A stretch of 64,000 nt of DNA from Falsiroseomonas oleicola. Its GTDB lineage: Bacteria; Pseudomonadota; Alphaproteobacteria; Acetobacterales; Acetobacteraceae. Where the stretch lies: assembly GCF_019029495.1 (NCBI RefSeq), contig NZ_JAERQM010000003.1, positions 186,001-250,000 on the forward strand, given 5' to 3'. Positions within the stretch are counted from its first letter, which is position 1, and every line of letters starts with the position of its first letter. Position numbers and translations under genes: made by a program. Positions 54,390 to 63,597 of the stretch are shown in pieces. The notes under the pieces were generated by a model. It saw only the letters and a program-made list of their open reading frames with translations. It searched no databases and was not told where the DNA came from.

Positions 54390-54858
54390 CTACGCGCCTG
54401 GCCCGGATGGGTGCACGATGCGCGTCCTGCCAGCGGGCTACCGCACCGGCGGAAGACCGCCCATGCGACCCCCGTCCTGGCGCGCACGCTCGTGCAGTTC
54501 AAACTCGGCTTCGAGGCGGATGGCGCCCCGCGCGCCAAGGCCTATTTCGGCATCCTGCGGCGCTGTGTGCCGATGCCTGGCGCCTGACGCCTCACGCTGC
54601 GCTCCTCAGCGCAGGCCCTTATCACCGCCAGCAGCGGCCTTGCGGGATTCTCCGTCGCGACGTCCCCACTGCGCCTCTGCTGGTCGCGTTCTGCAGCAGT
54701 GGAGGCTGCGCTAGCAGTGCACTCGCCCAGGCGCAGGCCGGGCGGATCGGCGCCGCCGGGCGCGATGGCGTGTCCGAAGGGCACGATCCCGCCCTGGCGC
54801 AGCGTCCGTCACGCCCTTTCGTCCGCACGCGCTAATTCACCCGATCGGAGGCCCTGGG
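54390..54858. other. 469-bp stretch with an unassigned C-terminal fragment
   Basis: The only protein-like piece is a plus-strand frame ending at 54587 that reads ARTLVQFKLGFEADGAPRAK and then AYFGILRRCVPMPGA before a stop. It has no start codon and no family I can name, but its composition is less biased than the other frames, so it may be a gene stump. The rest holds nothing I recognise. Confidence 0.35.
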
Positions 54859-54942
54859 ATAGGACGAAGTACATTCAGCCGCGAGTTCAAGCTTGAGGCG
54901 GTAAAGTTGGTCAGGGATCGCGGAGTGGCGGTGGCGCGCTGA
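54859..54942 (+). pseudogene. Fragment of another IS3 orfA
   Basis: Twenty-eight codons reading GRSTFSREFKLEAVKLVRDR then GVAVAR and a stop, the N-terminal segment of a different IS3-type OrfA from the copy to the left. The position where such proteins have the start methionine is ATA here, so even the start appears lost. It abuts the MFS fragment. Confidence 0.6.
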
Positions 54943-54943
54943 T

Positions 54944-55209
54944 CGCGTCCGCCGCGATCATCAGGAGGCGACGGCTGTAGCGGTCGGCAAAGACGCCGCC
55001 GAGCGGGCCAAGCAGCGCCTGCGGCAGCAGGGCCGCCATGCCAGCCGTGGCCAGCGCCGAGACGCGCCAGTGGTGTCGGTGATCCACCATAGCAGCACGA
55101 ACTGCGTCAGTGCCGAACCGATGAGCGAGAAGGCCTGTCCCGTGAAGATGGACCAGAAGCGCAGGCGCCACGCCGGGCCAGGGTCGAAGCGGATGTCGGA
55201 GGCTGCCAA
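54944..55209 (-). pseudogene. N-terminal fragment of an MFS transporter
   Basis: The first two or three helices of an EntS/MFS-type exporter: LRFWSIFTGQAFSLIGSALT and QFVLLWWITDTTG in one frame, then VSALATAGMAALLPQALLGP and LGGVFADRYSRRLLMIAAD in the next. A single-base deletion near 55065 shifts the frame, and the rest of the gene is missing at the IS3 fragment. It therefore was a truncated, frameshifted remnant. Confidence 0.7.
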
Positions 55210-55362
55210 CTCCGTGGCGCCGAGAACCGGTCGGCTTATTCGCGCCGCCGACCCAACGGAACGGAGGAAGCGACATCCGGGCGCTGGAAGTCGGGGCCGA
55301 CGGCGCAGCCCGCGAGCAGCAGGAGGGCCACCGCGGAGAAAAGGGGTGCGACGCTGGGTCAT
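55210..55362 (-). pseudogene. Stump of an outer-membrane efflux lipoprotein (NodT/OprM type)
   Basis: Right after the RND stop there is an ATG giving MTQRRTPF, and in the next frame SAVALLLLAGCAVGPDFQRP, a lipoprotein signal with lipobox LAGC and the conserved GPDFQRP start of NodT-like channels. A one-base indel in the CCCCTTTT run near 55340 breaks it. After about 50 codons the sequence passes into the MFS fragment, so the channel was lost by deletion. Confidence 0.65.
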
Positions 55363-55364
55363 GG

Positions 55365-58300
55365 TCAGATCACCCGCCCGGGCGCTGCCGCGGGACCCTG
55401 GTCGGCGGCCTCGGCCTCGGCCTTGACCTCGGCCTTGCCCGCGAACCACTTGTAGAAGAGTGGGATCAGGAACACGGCCAGGAAGGTTGCCGCCACCATG
55501 CCGCCCACCACGGCGGTACCGATGGACACGCGGCTGCCGGAGCCCGCGCCGGTGCTGATGGCCAGCGGCACGCAGCCCAGGATGAAGGCGAGCGACGTCA
55601 TGATGATGGGCCGGAAGCGTAGCCGTGCGGCTTCCAGCGCCGCGTCGAAGGCAGACTTGCCCGCGCGCCGCTGCAACACCGCAAACTCGACGATCAGGAT
55701 CGCGTTCTTGGCGGCGAGGCCCACCAGGGTGATCAGGCCGACCTGGAAGTAGATGTCGTTGTTCAGCCCGCGCAGCCAGACCGCCAGCAGCGCACCGAAC
55801 AGGCCGAAGGGCACCGCCAGCAGCACGGCGACCGGCAGGGTCCAGCGGCCGTACTGCGCCGCCAGGATCAGGAACACCATGACTACGCCGAAGCCCAGCG
55901 CCAGCGCGGCGGCATTGCCGCCTGCCAGTTCCTGGTAGGCGGCGCCGCTCCAGGCGATGCCGAATCCCTGCGGCAGGGTGCTGGCAGCCAGTTCCTGCAT
56001 GCCCGTCAACGCCTGGCCTGAGGAGTAGCCGGGCGCAGCGCCGCCGTTGATGGTGGCGGCCGGGTAGCCGTTGAAGCGCTCCGCCAGATCACTGCCGACG
56101 ACACGCGTCAGCGTCAGCATCGTGCTGGCGGGCACCATCTCGCCGCTTCCGGCGCGCACGTAGACGCGGCTGAGGTCGCCAGGCTCCCGGCGGTACGCGC
56201 CCTCGGACTGCAGGTTGACGCGGTAGTTGCGGCCAAGCAGCGAGAAGTCGTTGACGTAGAGGCTGCTGAAGGTGCTTTGCACCGTCTCGAACAGGGCGGT
56301 GAGCGTCACACCGTGCGCCTTGGCGGCGTCGCGGTCGATATCGAGCCGGTAGCGCGGCACATTGGACTGCATGGTGGTGCTGACACCCGCCAGCTCCGGG
56401 CGCCCTTGGGCGGCTGTCACCAGGGCCTGCACGGCGGCCGCCATGGCCTCCCGCCCGGCGCCGCCGCGGTCCAGCACCTTCATCTCGAAGCCGCCCACCG
56501 TGCCGAGTCCTTCGATGGCGGGCGGGTTGAAGGCCATCGCGACGGCATTGCGAACCTCCGACAGGGCGCCGAACAACGCCCCCGCCAGCAGGCGCGCGTC
56601 CTGCTCCGGCGCGCGGCGCTCCGACCAGTCCCTCAGCTCGACGAAAGCGGCACCGGCACTGCTGCTGGCGGCGTTGGAGAGCAGGTTGAAGCCCGAGAAG
56701 GACATCACCGAGCGGACGCTCGGGTCGGCGCGGAGGATGTCCACGACCTCGCGTCCGGACGCCTCCGTGACGTCCAGCGCCGTCGCAGGCGGCATGCTCC
56801 AGACCACGAAGAGGTTGCCCTGGTCTTCCTCGGGCACCAGGCCGCCCGGCACCGCGCGGAACAGCATGACGGTCAGGACGCACACCATGGCGAACGAGAG
56901 CAGCCCCAGGAGGCCGCGGCGCAGGAACAGGCGCACCCCGGCCGTGTAGCCGCGCGTGAGCAGATCGAAGCCGCGGTTGAAGAGGCGGAAGGGCAGCAGT
57001 GGCTGACCGTGCCCGGGCTTGAGCATGACCGCGCAGAGAGCGGGCGTCAGCGTCAGCGCCACAACGCCGGACAGGATGACGGAGATCGAAATGGTGATGG
57101 CGAACTGCTTGTAGAGTTCGCCGGACAGCCCACCCAGGAAGCCGACCGGGATGAACACGGCGCAGAGCACCAGCACGATGGCGATGACCGGGCCGGTCAC
57201 CTCCTCCATGGCCTTGATGGACGCCGCCTTGGGGGACAGGCCTTCCTCGGTCATCAAGCGCTCAACGTTCTCGACCACCACGATGGCGTCGTCGACCACG
57301 ATGCCGATGGCCAGGATCATGCCGAACAGCGTCAGCATGTTGATGGAGAAGCCCAGCGCGTACATGCCCGCGAAGGTGCCGATGATGGAGACGGGAATGG
57401 CGATGAGCGGAATCACGGTCGCCCGCCAGTTCTGTAGGAACAGGAAGACCACCACGACAACGAGCGCCACGGCTTCGAGGAAGGTCACGATGACCTGCCT
57501 GATGGAGACCTTGACGAAGGCCGTGGTGTTGTAGGGGATGGAGTACTCCATCCCCTGCGGCATGGCGGCGGCCAGCTCGTCCATGCGGGCGGTGACCGTA
57601 TCCATGGTCTGCAGCGCATTGGCGCCGGGCTGGAGGTAGATGCCGAAGGGCGCGCTCGGCCTGCCGTTCAGGTTGCCCTGGAAATCGTACTGCTGGGCGC
57701 CGAGCTCCACGCGCGCGACGTCGCGTAGCCGCAGGGTCGAGCCGTCCGGGCGCGCCTGGAGGATGATGTTGCCGAAGGCTTCCGCGTCCGGCAGGCGGCC
57801 CTGCGCTGTCATGGCGTAGGTGTAGGCGCCGCCTGCGCTCGGGGCGTCGTTCAGCTTGCCCGCGGCGAACTGCTGGTTCTGCTCGCGGATGGCGGCGGAG
57901 ACATCCGACGCGGTCAAGGAGAACTGCGCCAGCGTGTCCGGCTGCAGCCAGACACGCATGGCGTATTCCTTTTGCCCGAACAGCGAGGCATTGCCGACGC
58001 CGGGGATGCGCTTGATCTCGTCGATGACGTTCCGCAGCGCGTAGTTGCTGAGGAAGATCTCGTCGAACCGCTCGTCCGTCGCGGTGAGCGTCACCACCGC
58101 CAGGAAGGCAGTCGACTGCTTGTTGACCGTGACACCGACGCGCTGCACCTCGCTCGGCAGCGTGGCGAGCACGCCCTGCACGCGGTTGCTGACGTTGATG
58201 GTGGCCTGGTCGGGGTCGGTGCCGATCTCGAAGCTGACGTTCAGCGTCATGCTGTCGTCGGTGTTGACCGACTGCATGTAGATCAGCCCCTCGACGCCGT

Positions 58301-58511
58301 TGATGGCGCGCTCCAGCGGCGCGGCAACCGTCTGGGACACCGTGTCGGCGTCGGCGCCCGAGTAGGTGGTGGAGACGACGACCTGCGGCGGCACGATCTC
58401 AGGATATTGCGCGATGGGCAGCACGCGCATGGCGACCAGGCCGGCCAGCACGATGACGATGGAAAGCACCCCGGCCAGCACCGGGCGCTCGATGAAGAAG
58501 CGGGCGCTCAC
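55365..58511 (-). CDS. RND multidrug efflux permease (HAE1/AcrB type)
   Basis: A 1048-aa inner-membrane proton-driven pump. It begins with the canonical [20 protein letters not shown], has [20 protein letters not shown], the TM4 proton-relay motif [19 protein letters not shown], the sixth-helix region [20 protein letters not shown], and [20 protein letters not shown] near the end. The length is full. The ATG overlaps the adaptor stop by 4 bp. The dedicated outer-membrane channel downstream is only a stump, so the pump must use another channel if active. Substrates are unknown. Confidence 0.95.
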   Translation of the reverse strand: MSARFFIERPVLAGVLSIVIVLAGLVAMRVLPIAQYPEIVPPQVVVSTTYSGADADTVSQTVAAPLERAINGVEGLIYMQSVNTDDSMTLNVSFEIGTDPDQATINVSNRVQGVLATLPSEVQRVGVTVNKQSTAFLAVVTLTATDERFDEIFLSNYALRNVIDEIKRIPGVGNASLFGQKEYAMRVWLQPDTLAQFSLTASDVSAAIREQNQQFAAGKLNDAPSAGGAYTYAMTAQGRLPDAEAFGNIILQARPDGSTLRLRDVARVELGAQQYDFQGNLNGRPSAPFGIYLQPGANALQTMDTVTARMDELAAAMPQGMEYSIPYNTTAFVKVSIRQVIVTFLEAVALVVVVVFLFLQNWRATVIPLIAIPVSIIGTFAGMYALGFSINMLTLFGMILAIGIVVDDAIVVVENVERLMTEEGLSPKAASIKAMEEVTGPVIAIVLVLCAVFIPVGFLGGLSGELYKQFAITISISVILSGVVALTLTPALCAVMLKPGHGQPLLPFRLFNRGFDLLTRGYTAGVRLFLRRGLLGLLSFAMVCVLTVMLFRAVPGGLVPEEDQGNLFVVWSMPPATALDVTEASGREVVDILRADPSVRSVMSFSGFNLLSNAASSSAGAAFVELRDWSERRAPEQDARLLAGALFGALSEVRNAVAMAFNPPAIEGLGTVGGFEMKVLDRGGAGREAMAAAVQALVTAAQGRPELAGVSTTMQSNVPRYRLDIDRDAAKAHGVTLTALFETVQSTFSSLYVNDFSLLGRNYRVNLQSEGAYRREPGDLSRVYVRAGSGEMVPASTMLTLTRVVGSDLAERFNGYPAATINGGAAPGYSSGQALTGMQELAASTLPQGFGIAWSGAAYQELAGGNAAALALGFGVVMVFLILAAQYGRWTLPVAVLLAVPFGLFGALLAVWLRGLNNDIYFQVGLITLVGLAAKNAILIVEFAVLQRRAGKSAFDAALEAARLRFRPIIMTSLAFILGCVPLAISTGAGSGSRVSIGTAVVGGMVAATFLAVFLIPLFYKWFAGKAEVKAEAEAADQGPAAAPGRVI

Positions 58512-59617
58512 GGGCGTGCCTCCGCGGCCTGCATGGGCGCCGCCTCAAGGGGCGCGCCCTCGACCACCTTCACCACCCCCTCGGCGACGACGCGGTCACC
58601 CGGCCGGAGGCCGTCCTCGATGATCCACTCCTGCCCCATTGTCCGGCCGAGCCGGAGGCCGCGCCGCTCCGCCTTGCCGTCGGCGCCGACCACGTAGGCG
58701 AATGGACCCTGGACGTCCTGCTGCACCGCCGCCTGCGGGATTCGGATGACGTCCCGCGACGGGCCGGATACGCGGATACGGACGAACTGGCCGGGGATCA
58801 GGCGCCGCTCCGCGTTGGCGAAGGTGGCGCGGCCGCGCACCGTGCCGGTGGTCGGGTCCACGGTGGCCTCGGTGAAGCTGACCTTGCCCTCGGCCTCGCC
58901 CCCGCCGTCCAGTATCACCTGGGCCGTAAGGTCCTGAACGCCCTGCGCCGAGAGCATGGCAAGGTCCGGCCTGTTGAACGCGAAGGCCACATGGACCGGG
59001 TCCATCTGGGTGATGCGGGTCAGCAGGGACTTCTCCCCCCCGGCGCTGACAAGGCTGCCTTCCGGCACAGCCTCCAGGCTGGTGATGCCGGAGATGGGCG
59101 CGAGGACGGTGGTGTAGCCGAGTTCAAGGCGGGCGCTGGCCAGCCGCGCGCGGGCAGCCGCCAAGGATGCCTCCGCCTGCGCGAGCGTGGACATGGCGTC
59201 GTCACGATTCTTGCGGCTGCCCGCGTCGGCACGCAGCAGTTCCGCCGCGCGCCGTTGGTCGCGACGGGCGCGTTGGACCGTGGCGTCGGCCTCATGCACC
59301 TGCGCCTGCGCCAGATCGGCCGCGGCCTGGTAGGTGGCCGGGTCGACGCGGAACAGCACGTCGCCCTCCCGGACCTCGGCGCCCTCCGTGTAGGCGCGCT
59401 CCAGCAGGATACCGCCGACCCGGGCGCGTACCTCGGTCTGGCGCACGGCCGTCACGCGGCCGCCGTATTCGAAGGTGACCGGCGTCGGAAGCGGGCGGGC
59501 CTCGACGACGCCGACCTTGGTGGGGGGTGGGACGGAAGCGGGAGGCGCCGCCGCCTCGCCGCAGGCCGCGAGCAGCAAGACCAAGAACAACGATTGGCGG
59601 CGGAGCATGGGATTCAC
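58508..59617 (-). CDS. RND efflux periplasmic adaptor (AcrA type)
   Basis: A 369-aa membrane-fusion lipoprotein. The signal peptide ends in the lipobox LLAACG. The core has [40 protein letters not shown], a hairpin coiled coil of alternating Ala/Gln/Arg, [20 protein letters not shown] and [20 protein letters not shown]. It links the permease to an outer-membrane channel. It is the first gene of the pump operon and is divergent from the TetR regulator. Confidence 0.95.
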   Translation of the reverse strand: MNPMLRRQSLFLVLLLAACGEAAAPPASVPPPTKVGVVEARPLPTPVTFEYGGRVTAVRQTEVRARVGGILLERAYTEGAEVREGDVLFRVDPATYQAAADLAQAQVHEADATVQRARRDQRRAAELLRADAGSRKNRDDAMSTLAQAEASLAAARARLASARLELGYTTVLAPISGITSLEAVPEGSLVSAGGEKSLLTRITQMDPVHVAFAFNRPDLAMLSAQGVQDLTAQVILDGGGEAEGKVSFTEATVDPTTGTVRGRATFANAERRLIPGQFVRIRVSGPSRDVIRIPQAAVQQDVQGPFAYVVGADGKAERRGLRLGRTMGQEWIIEDGLRPGDRVVAEGVVKVVEGAPLEAAPMQAAEARP

Positions 59618-59679
59618 CAGACTGTGGAGACGAAAGAGTCAGGACGCTTGCCGGGCTTAGCGCTCAGACATATAAATCC

Positions 59680-59691
59680 ATACGAACGTAT
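59680..59691. promoter_or_regulatory. Palindromic operator between TetR and the efflux operon
   Basis: ATACG-AA-CGTAT is an exact palindrome in the 99-bp gap between the divergent tetR and adaptor genes, and it sits beside a TATAAAT -10-like sequence (59671-59677). It is the natural binding site for the TetR protein, which would repress both directions. The assignment to this regulator is inferred from position. Confidence 0.6.
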
Positions 59692-59716
59692 TCATTAGTG
59701 GTCAAGGAGGTTCGCC

Positions 59717-60262
59717 ATGGGTCGCCCACCGACGATCGACCGCGACAAGGTCCTGGACCTTGCGGAGCAGATCCTGCTGAAGGAGGGGACGGGCGCGCTG
59801 ACCATCGACGCCGTGGCCAAGGCAGCAGGCGTCTCGAAGGGTGGCATCCAGTCGCGCTTCGGAACCAAGGACGACCTGATCGGCGCAATGCTGGAGCGTT
59901 GGAGCGAAGAGTACAACGCGCAGATGAGAGCCAGGCTCGGCCCGGAGCCCGAGCCGATGGCGGTCGCGCGCGGGCATGTCGACATCACCATGGCCTTGAA
60001 CGCCGCGGAGCGCGCCAGGGCGGCCGGATTCATGGCAGCCATGATCGACGCCACGCATCGCCGGGCGGAATGCAGGGCCTGGTACGCGGAGCTCTTCGGT
60101 GGTCTCGACCCCCGGTCCAAGGAAGGACGGCGCGCCAGGATGACGCTGTTGGCCACCGAAGGCGCGTTCCTGCTGCGCACCTTTGGGCTGATGGATTTTG
60201 GCGACGACGAGTGGGCCGATGTCCAGGACGGGCTGCGCGCTATCCTCGACGGCACGATCTAA
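59717..60262 (+). CDS. TetR-family regulator of the efflux operon
   Basis: A 181-aa repressor. The HTH is plain: GTGALTIDAVAKAAGVSKGG, IQSRFGTKDDLIGAML. The C-terminal ligand domain is of the TetR_C type (RAAGFMAAMIDATHRRAECR, RMTLLATEGAFLLRTFGL). A strong AAGGAGG site stands 6 bp before the ATG. Divergence from the RND pair suggests that a pump substrate releases it from the operator. Confidence 0.9.
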   Translation: MGRPPTIDRDKVLDLAEQILLKEGTGALTIDAVAKAAGVSKGGIQSRFGTKDDLIGAMLERWSEEYNAQMRARLGPEPEPMAVARGHVDITMALNAAERARAAGFMAAMIDATHRRAECRAWYAELFGGLDPRSKEGRRARMTLLATEGAFLLRTFGLMDFGDDEWADVQDGLRAILDGTI

Positions 60263-60758
60263 GCGGGAGCCGAAGATGGGTTGGACCTAGCTGGCTTTGG
60301 TGGGCCTCTTCGAGATCGGCTGGCCGCAGTCGTTGGGGCGCAAGCCAACGCCAAACGCCATCATCGCCAGCACCATGGTCAGTGCTGCTCAGAAGGAGTT
60401 CCGGGACGAAGTTCGATGGCGCCTGGAAATTGGGGTGATCCTGCTTAGCGGGATCCAGGTCGAACCAGAGCTTCAAACGGAGCGAAGTCACATTCCGGGA
60501 GAATGGGCGATGCGGCCACGGTGGTCGGGGCCGATGCCGGACTGCACGTGGTTGTCTGAAGGTGCCGCGGCCGCGGCCGCAGCCGAAGCGGGGCGGCTGT
60601 GGCTGAAGGACGGCCCCTCAGCAGGGAACAGGCGCCAGCGCCCGCGATACGCTCGGATATGTCCAGGTGCAGCAGGCACCGGCGAACAACCTTCGCCGGA
60701 AAGCGGCCGCCGCTTCAGTGCCTGGCCACCGACACCGCCTCTTCTTTCGGAACATGGA
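60263..60758. other. 496-bp gap with a possible gene scrap
   Basis: At 60506-60559 the plus strand reads GDAATVVGADAGLHVVV and a stop, which resembles a short piece near the C-terminus of MocR-like PLP-dependent regulators. The rest has no protein I can support, and this may be the right edge of the mosaic region. Confidence 0.35.
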
Positions 60759-62624
60759 TCATTCTCTCGAACCCTGGCGCATCTGCGCCGCCATGCGCAC
60801 GGGCGCGTTGGCGGCGCCGAAGCCGGCATAGCCCTTCTGTCGCGCGACGATCTCCAGGAAGAAGCGGTCGCGGAAGGCGTGCGTATAGGCGTGCAGGAAG
60901 CTGCCGCCGGCCGCGTCACGGTCATACAGCAGGTGGCGCGCCGCCAGCGCCGCAATCTCCGCATCCTCCAGGTCGAAGCGGGCGCCGAGGTCCTCGTAGT
61001 AGTTCTCGGGAATGTTGAGCAGCGGGGCCGCCCGCCCCGCCGCGGCATCGACCTCGGCCGCCGCATCCGCGGCCTGGAAGGCGATGTGGTGCACCCCGGC
61101 GCCGGCGCGGGCGGAGACGAAGCGCCCGGTGCCGGTGCGCCGGCTTTCCGAGACGTTCAGCGGCATGCGCACGCTGCCATCGGCGCTGACAAAGGCGCAG
61201 GACCGCACCAGGCCGTAGGGGTCAGGCAGTTCCCAGGTCGCATCCGGCGCCAGCCCCAGCAAGCTGCGGTAGAACAGGACGAAGCTGTCCATCATGTCGG
61301 GCGTCATCGCCTGGGCCACATGGTCCACGCCCAGCAGCCCGTCTGCCGGCGCCGCGCCATCCAGCCGAAAATCATCCTCCCAGATCGGGCGGCCGCCAGA
61401 GACCGGGTCCTCCACCAGATAGACCAGCGTGCCATCCGGCGCGCGGATCGCCGGAATGGCGCGCTCCCCGGCATCGATGCGCTCGCGCCAGACGCGGTAG
61501 GACAGCGCCTCGGCGCGCGCCACCAGGCGGGCCGGGTCATCGACGCGCAGCGCGATGGCGCAGACGCAGGGGCCGGCCTGTTCGAAGCGTTCGCTGGCGG
61601 CGCTGTCCGGTTCGGAATTCAGCACCAGGTTCACGCCGCCCTGGCGCCACAGTTCCACATCCTTGGAGCGATGCGTGCCGCCAGGCCGGAAGCCCAACGT
61701 GCCGATGAGGGCGCCGAGTTCGGCCCGCGCCGCATGGTCCACGGCGAATTCCACGAATTCCAGGCCGGAGAGTTTTGGCAGCGCGGGCAGCGACGCGATT
61801 CCCACTTGGTCCTCGATCCAGACCAGGCTGCGCTGCCCGTCGCGGGCGATGCGGCGGGATGGGGCGGCGCGGAATTCGTCGTTGAAGATCTCGAGCGAGA
61901 GCGGCCCGGCATAGCCCGCCGCCAGCAGGTCCTTCAGGAAGGCCGGCACCGGCAATTCACCCTGGCCGGGGAACAGCCGGTGATGCCGGCTCCAGGAGAG
62001 CACATCCATCGAAAGGCGCGGCGCATCCGCCAGCTGCAGGAAGAACAGTTTTTCGGGCGGCACAGCATCCGCGAGGCCGGCGAGGTCGTCGCCCAGCGAC
62101 AGCGTATGAAAACTGTCGAGGCAGAGGCCGAGCGCGGCGTGATCCGCGCGCTGCACGATCTCCCAGGCCTGGCGCCAGCGGTTGACGTGGCGGCCCCAGG
62201 CCAGCGCCTCGTAGCAGACGCGCAGCTGGCGCGAGGCGGCGCGCTCCGCCATCTCGCGCAGATCCTCTGCCGCGCGTTCGGGCTCCGGCAGGGCCGCGGC
62301 ATGGGTGGTGGAACAGACCAGGATGAGGTCGGTGCCCAGCGCCTGCATCGTATCGAACTTTCGCTCGGCGCGATCCAGGTTCCGGCGGCGCTGCGGCTCG
62401 GGCATGGCTTCGAAATCGCGGAAGGGCTGGAAGATGGTGATGGCGAGGCCGAGATCCTCACACATGCGGCGCACTTCGGCGGGGGTGCCGTCGAAGGTGA
62501 GCAGGTCGTTCTCGAAGATTTCCACACCGTCGAAGCCGGCGGCGGCGGCGGATTCCAGCTTGTCCGGCAGGGTGCCCGAAAGGCAGACCGTGGCGATGGA
62601 TTTCGGCAGGCGGTGCTGTGGCAT
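60759..62624 (-). CDS. quiC: 3-dehydroshikimate dehydratase (QuiC-type, with VOC domains)
   Basis: A 621-aa bifunctional-looking protein. The N-terminal 280 residues are a sugar-isomerase/AP-endonuclease-like TIM barrel (AAAGFDGVEIFENDLLTFDG, YEALAWGRHVNRWRQ, LCLDSFHTLSLGD, GPLSLEIFNDEFR), which in this family makes protocatechuate from 3-dehydroshikimate. The C-terminal half has two VOC/glyoxalase modules similar to 4-hydroxyphenylpyruvate dioxygenase (GLEFVEFAVDHAARAELGAL; LLGVDHVAQAMTPDMMDSF and VHHIAFQA). The ATG at 62624 has GAAGGAAGG upstream. It is divergent from the shikimate dehydrogenase, the next lower step of the pathway. Confidence 0.85.
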   Translation of the reverse strand: MPQHRLPKSIATVCLSGTLPDKLESAAAAGFDGVEIFENDLLTFDGTPAEVRRMCEDLGLAITIFQPFRDFEAMPEPQRRRNLDRAERKFDTMQALGTDLILVCSTTHAAALPEPERAAEDLREMAERAASRQLRVCYEALAWGRHVNRWRQAWEIVQRADHAALGLCLDSFHTLSLGDDLAGLADAVPPEKLFFLQLADAPRLSMDVLSWSRHHRLFPGQGELPVPAFLKDLLAAGYAGPLSLEIFNDEFRAAPSRRIARDGQRSLVWIEDQVGIASLPALPKLSGLEFVEFAVDHAARAELGALIGTLGFRPGGTHRSKDVELWRQGGVNLVLNSEPDSAASERFEQAGPCVCAIALRVDDPARLVARAEALSYRVWRERIDAGERAIPAIRAPDGTLVYLVEDPVSGGRPIWEDDFRLDGAAPADGLLGVDHVAQAMTPDMMDSFVLFYRSLLGLAPDATWELPDPYGLVRSCAFVSADGSVRMPLNVSESRRTGTGRFVSARAGAGVHHIAFQAADAAAEVDAAAGRAAPLLNIPENYYEDLGARFDLEDAEIAALAARHLLYDRDAAGGSFLHAYTHAFRDRFFLEIVARQKGYAGFGAANAPVRMAAQMRQGSRE

Positions 62625-62668
62625 CACGCATCCTTCCTTCGGTTGCCGGCCGCGGCATTGAGTTGCTT

Positions 62669-62684
62669 TGTACCAACGGGTACA
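62669..62684. promoter_or_regulatory. Palindromic operator in the quiC-aroE gap
   Basis: TGTACC-AACG-GGTACA is an exact 6-4-6 palindrome in the 97-bp gap between the two divergent genes. The overall pattern (ACC-AACG-GGT core) is of the TetR operator type, and a TetR gene lies just beyond the dehydrogenase. It would control both the dehydratase and the dehydrogenase. Confidence 0.65.
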
Positions 62685-62721
62685 TAAGCACGGCAAGCAA
62701 GACCTCCCCTGGAGATGCGGC

Positions 62722-63597
62722 ATGACGACCCCGGACATCGCCCGCGCCCTCCTCGCCGGGCTGATCGGCTTCGGCATCCAGGCCTCGCTGTCGCCTGCGA
62801 TGCATGAGCGGGAGGGGGCGGAGCAGGGGCTGCGGCTGGTCTATCGGCTGATCGACCTGGAATGCCTGCGCCTGGGGCCGGAGGCGCTGGAGGATCTGCT
62901 GACGGCGGCGGAGCGCATGGGTTTTGCCGGGCTGAACATCACCTACCCCTGCAAGCAGGTCGTCGTCCCGCTGCTGCATGCGCTGTCGCCGGATGCGGAG
63001 GCGCTGGGCGCGGTGAACACGGTCGTGCTGCGGGATGGCCGACGCATCGGCCACAACACGGATTGCACCGGTTTTGCCGAGGGGTTCCGGCGCGGCCTGG
63101 CGGATGCGCCGCGCGCGCGCGTCGTGCAACTCGGCGCCGGCGGTGCAGGGGCCGCGGTGGCGCATGCGCTGCTGAGCGAAGGCGTCGGCCGGCTGGTGAT
63201 CGCCGACAGCGACGCGCCGCGCGCGGCCGCGCTGGCCGCGGCGCTCTGCGCCCGTTTCGGCGCCGGCCGCGCCGTGGCCTGCACCGACCTGGCGGCGGAG
63301 ATGCCGTCAGCCGATGGGCTGGTGAACTGCACCCCGGTGGGCATGCAGAAATTCCCCGGCACGCCGCTGCCGGTGGAATGGCTGCGGCCCGCGCTCTGGG
63401 TCGCCGACATCGTCTATTTCCCCTTCGAGACCGCCCTGCTGCGGGCCGCGCGCAGCCTCGGCTGCCGCACGCTGGATGGCGGCGGCATGGCGGTGTTCCA
63501 GGCGGCCGGCGCCTTCCGGCTGTTCACCGGGCTGGAACCCGATGCCGCGCGGATGCTGCGGCATTTTGCCGGAATGGTGTCTCAGGACGCGACGTAG
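62722..63597 (+). CDS. aroE: Shikimate/quinate dehydrogenase
   Basis: A 291-aa NADP- or NAD-linked dehydrogenase. The substrate domain has LIGFGIQASLSPAMHEREGA and FAGLNITYPCKQVVVPLLHA (the NITYPCK lysine is catalytic) and GAVNTVVLRDGRRIGHNTDC; the cofactor domain has VVQLGAGGAGAAVAHALL, VNCTPVGMQKFPG and the late GGGMAVFQAAGAFRLFTG. The ATG at 62722 has a GGAGA site. Being divergent from a QuiC-type dehydratase suggests a role in shikimate or quinate breakdown rather than biosynthesis. A biosynthetic AroE may lie elsewhere. Confidence 0.9.
   Translation: MTTPDIARALLAGLIGFGIQASLSPAMHEREGAEQGLRLVYRLIDLECLRLGPEALEDLLTAAERMGFAGLNITYPCKQVVVPLLHALSPDAEALGAVNTVVLRDGRRIGHNTDCTGFAEGFRRGLADAPRARVVQLGAGGAGAAVAHALLSEGVGRLVIADSDAPRAAALAAALCARFGAGRAVACTDLAAEMPSADGLVNCTPVGMQKFPGTPLPVEWLRPALWVADIVYFPFETALLRAARSLGCRTLDGGGMAVFQAAGAFRLFTGLEPDAARMLRHFAGMVSQDAT

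Noticed and set aside
60240-60491. An 83-aa minus-strand frame after the TetR gene
   Set aside because: No family match, no ribosome site, and it overlaps the TetR stop region; composition looks like chance.
15714-60758. A direct repeat of the tRNA-Gly 3' end as the right attachment site
   Set aside because: No convincing copy of the last 20 or so bases was found by reading; a computed search would be decisive.
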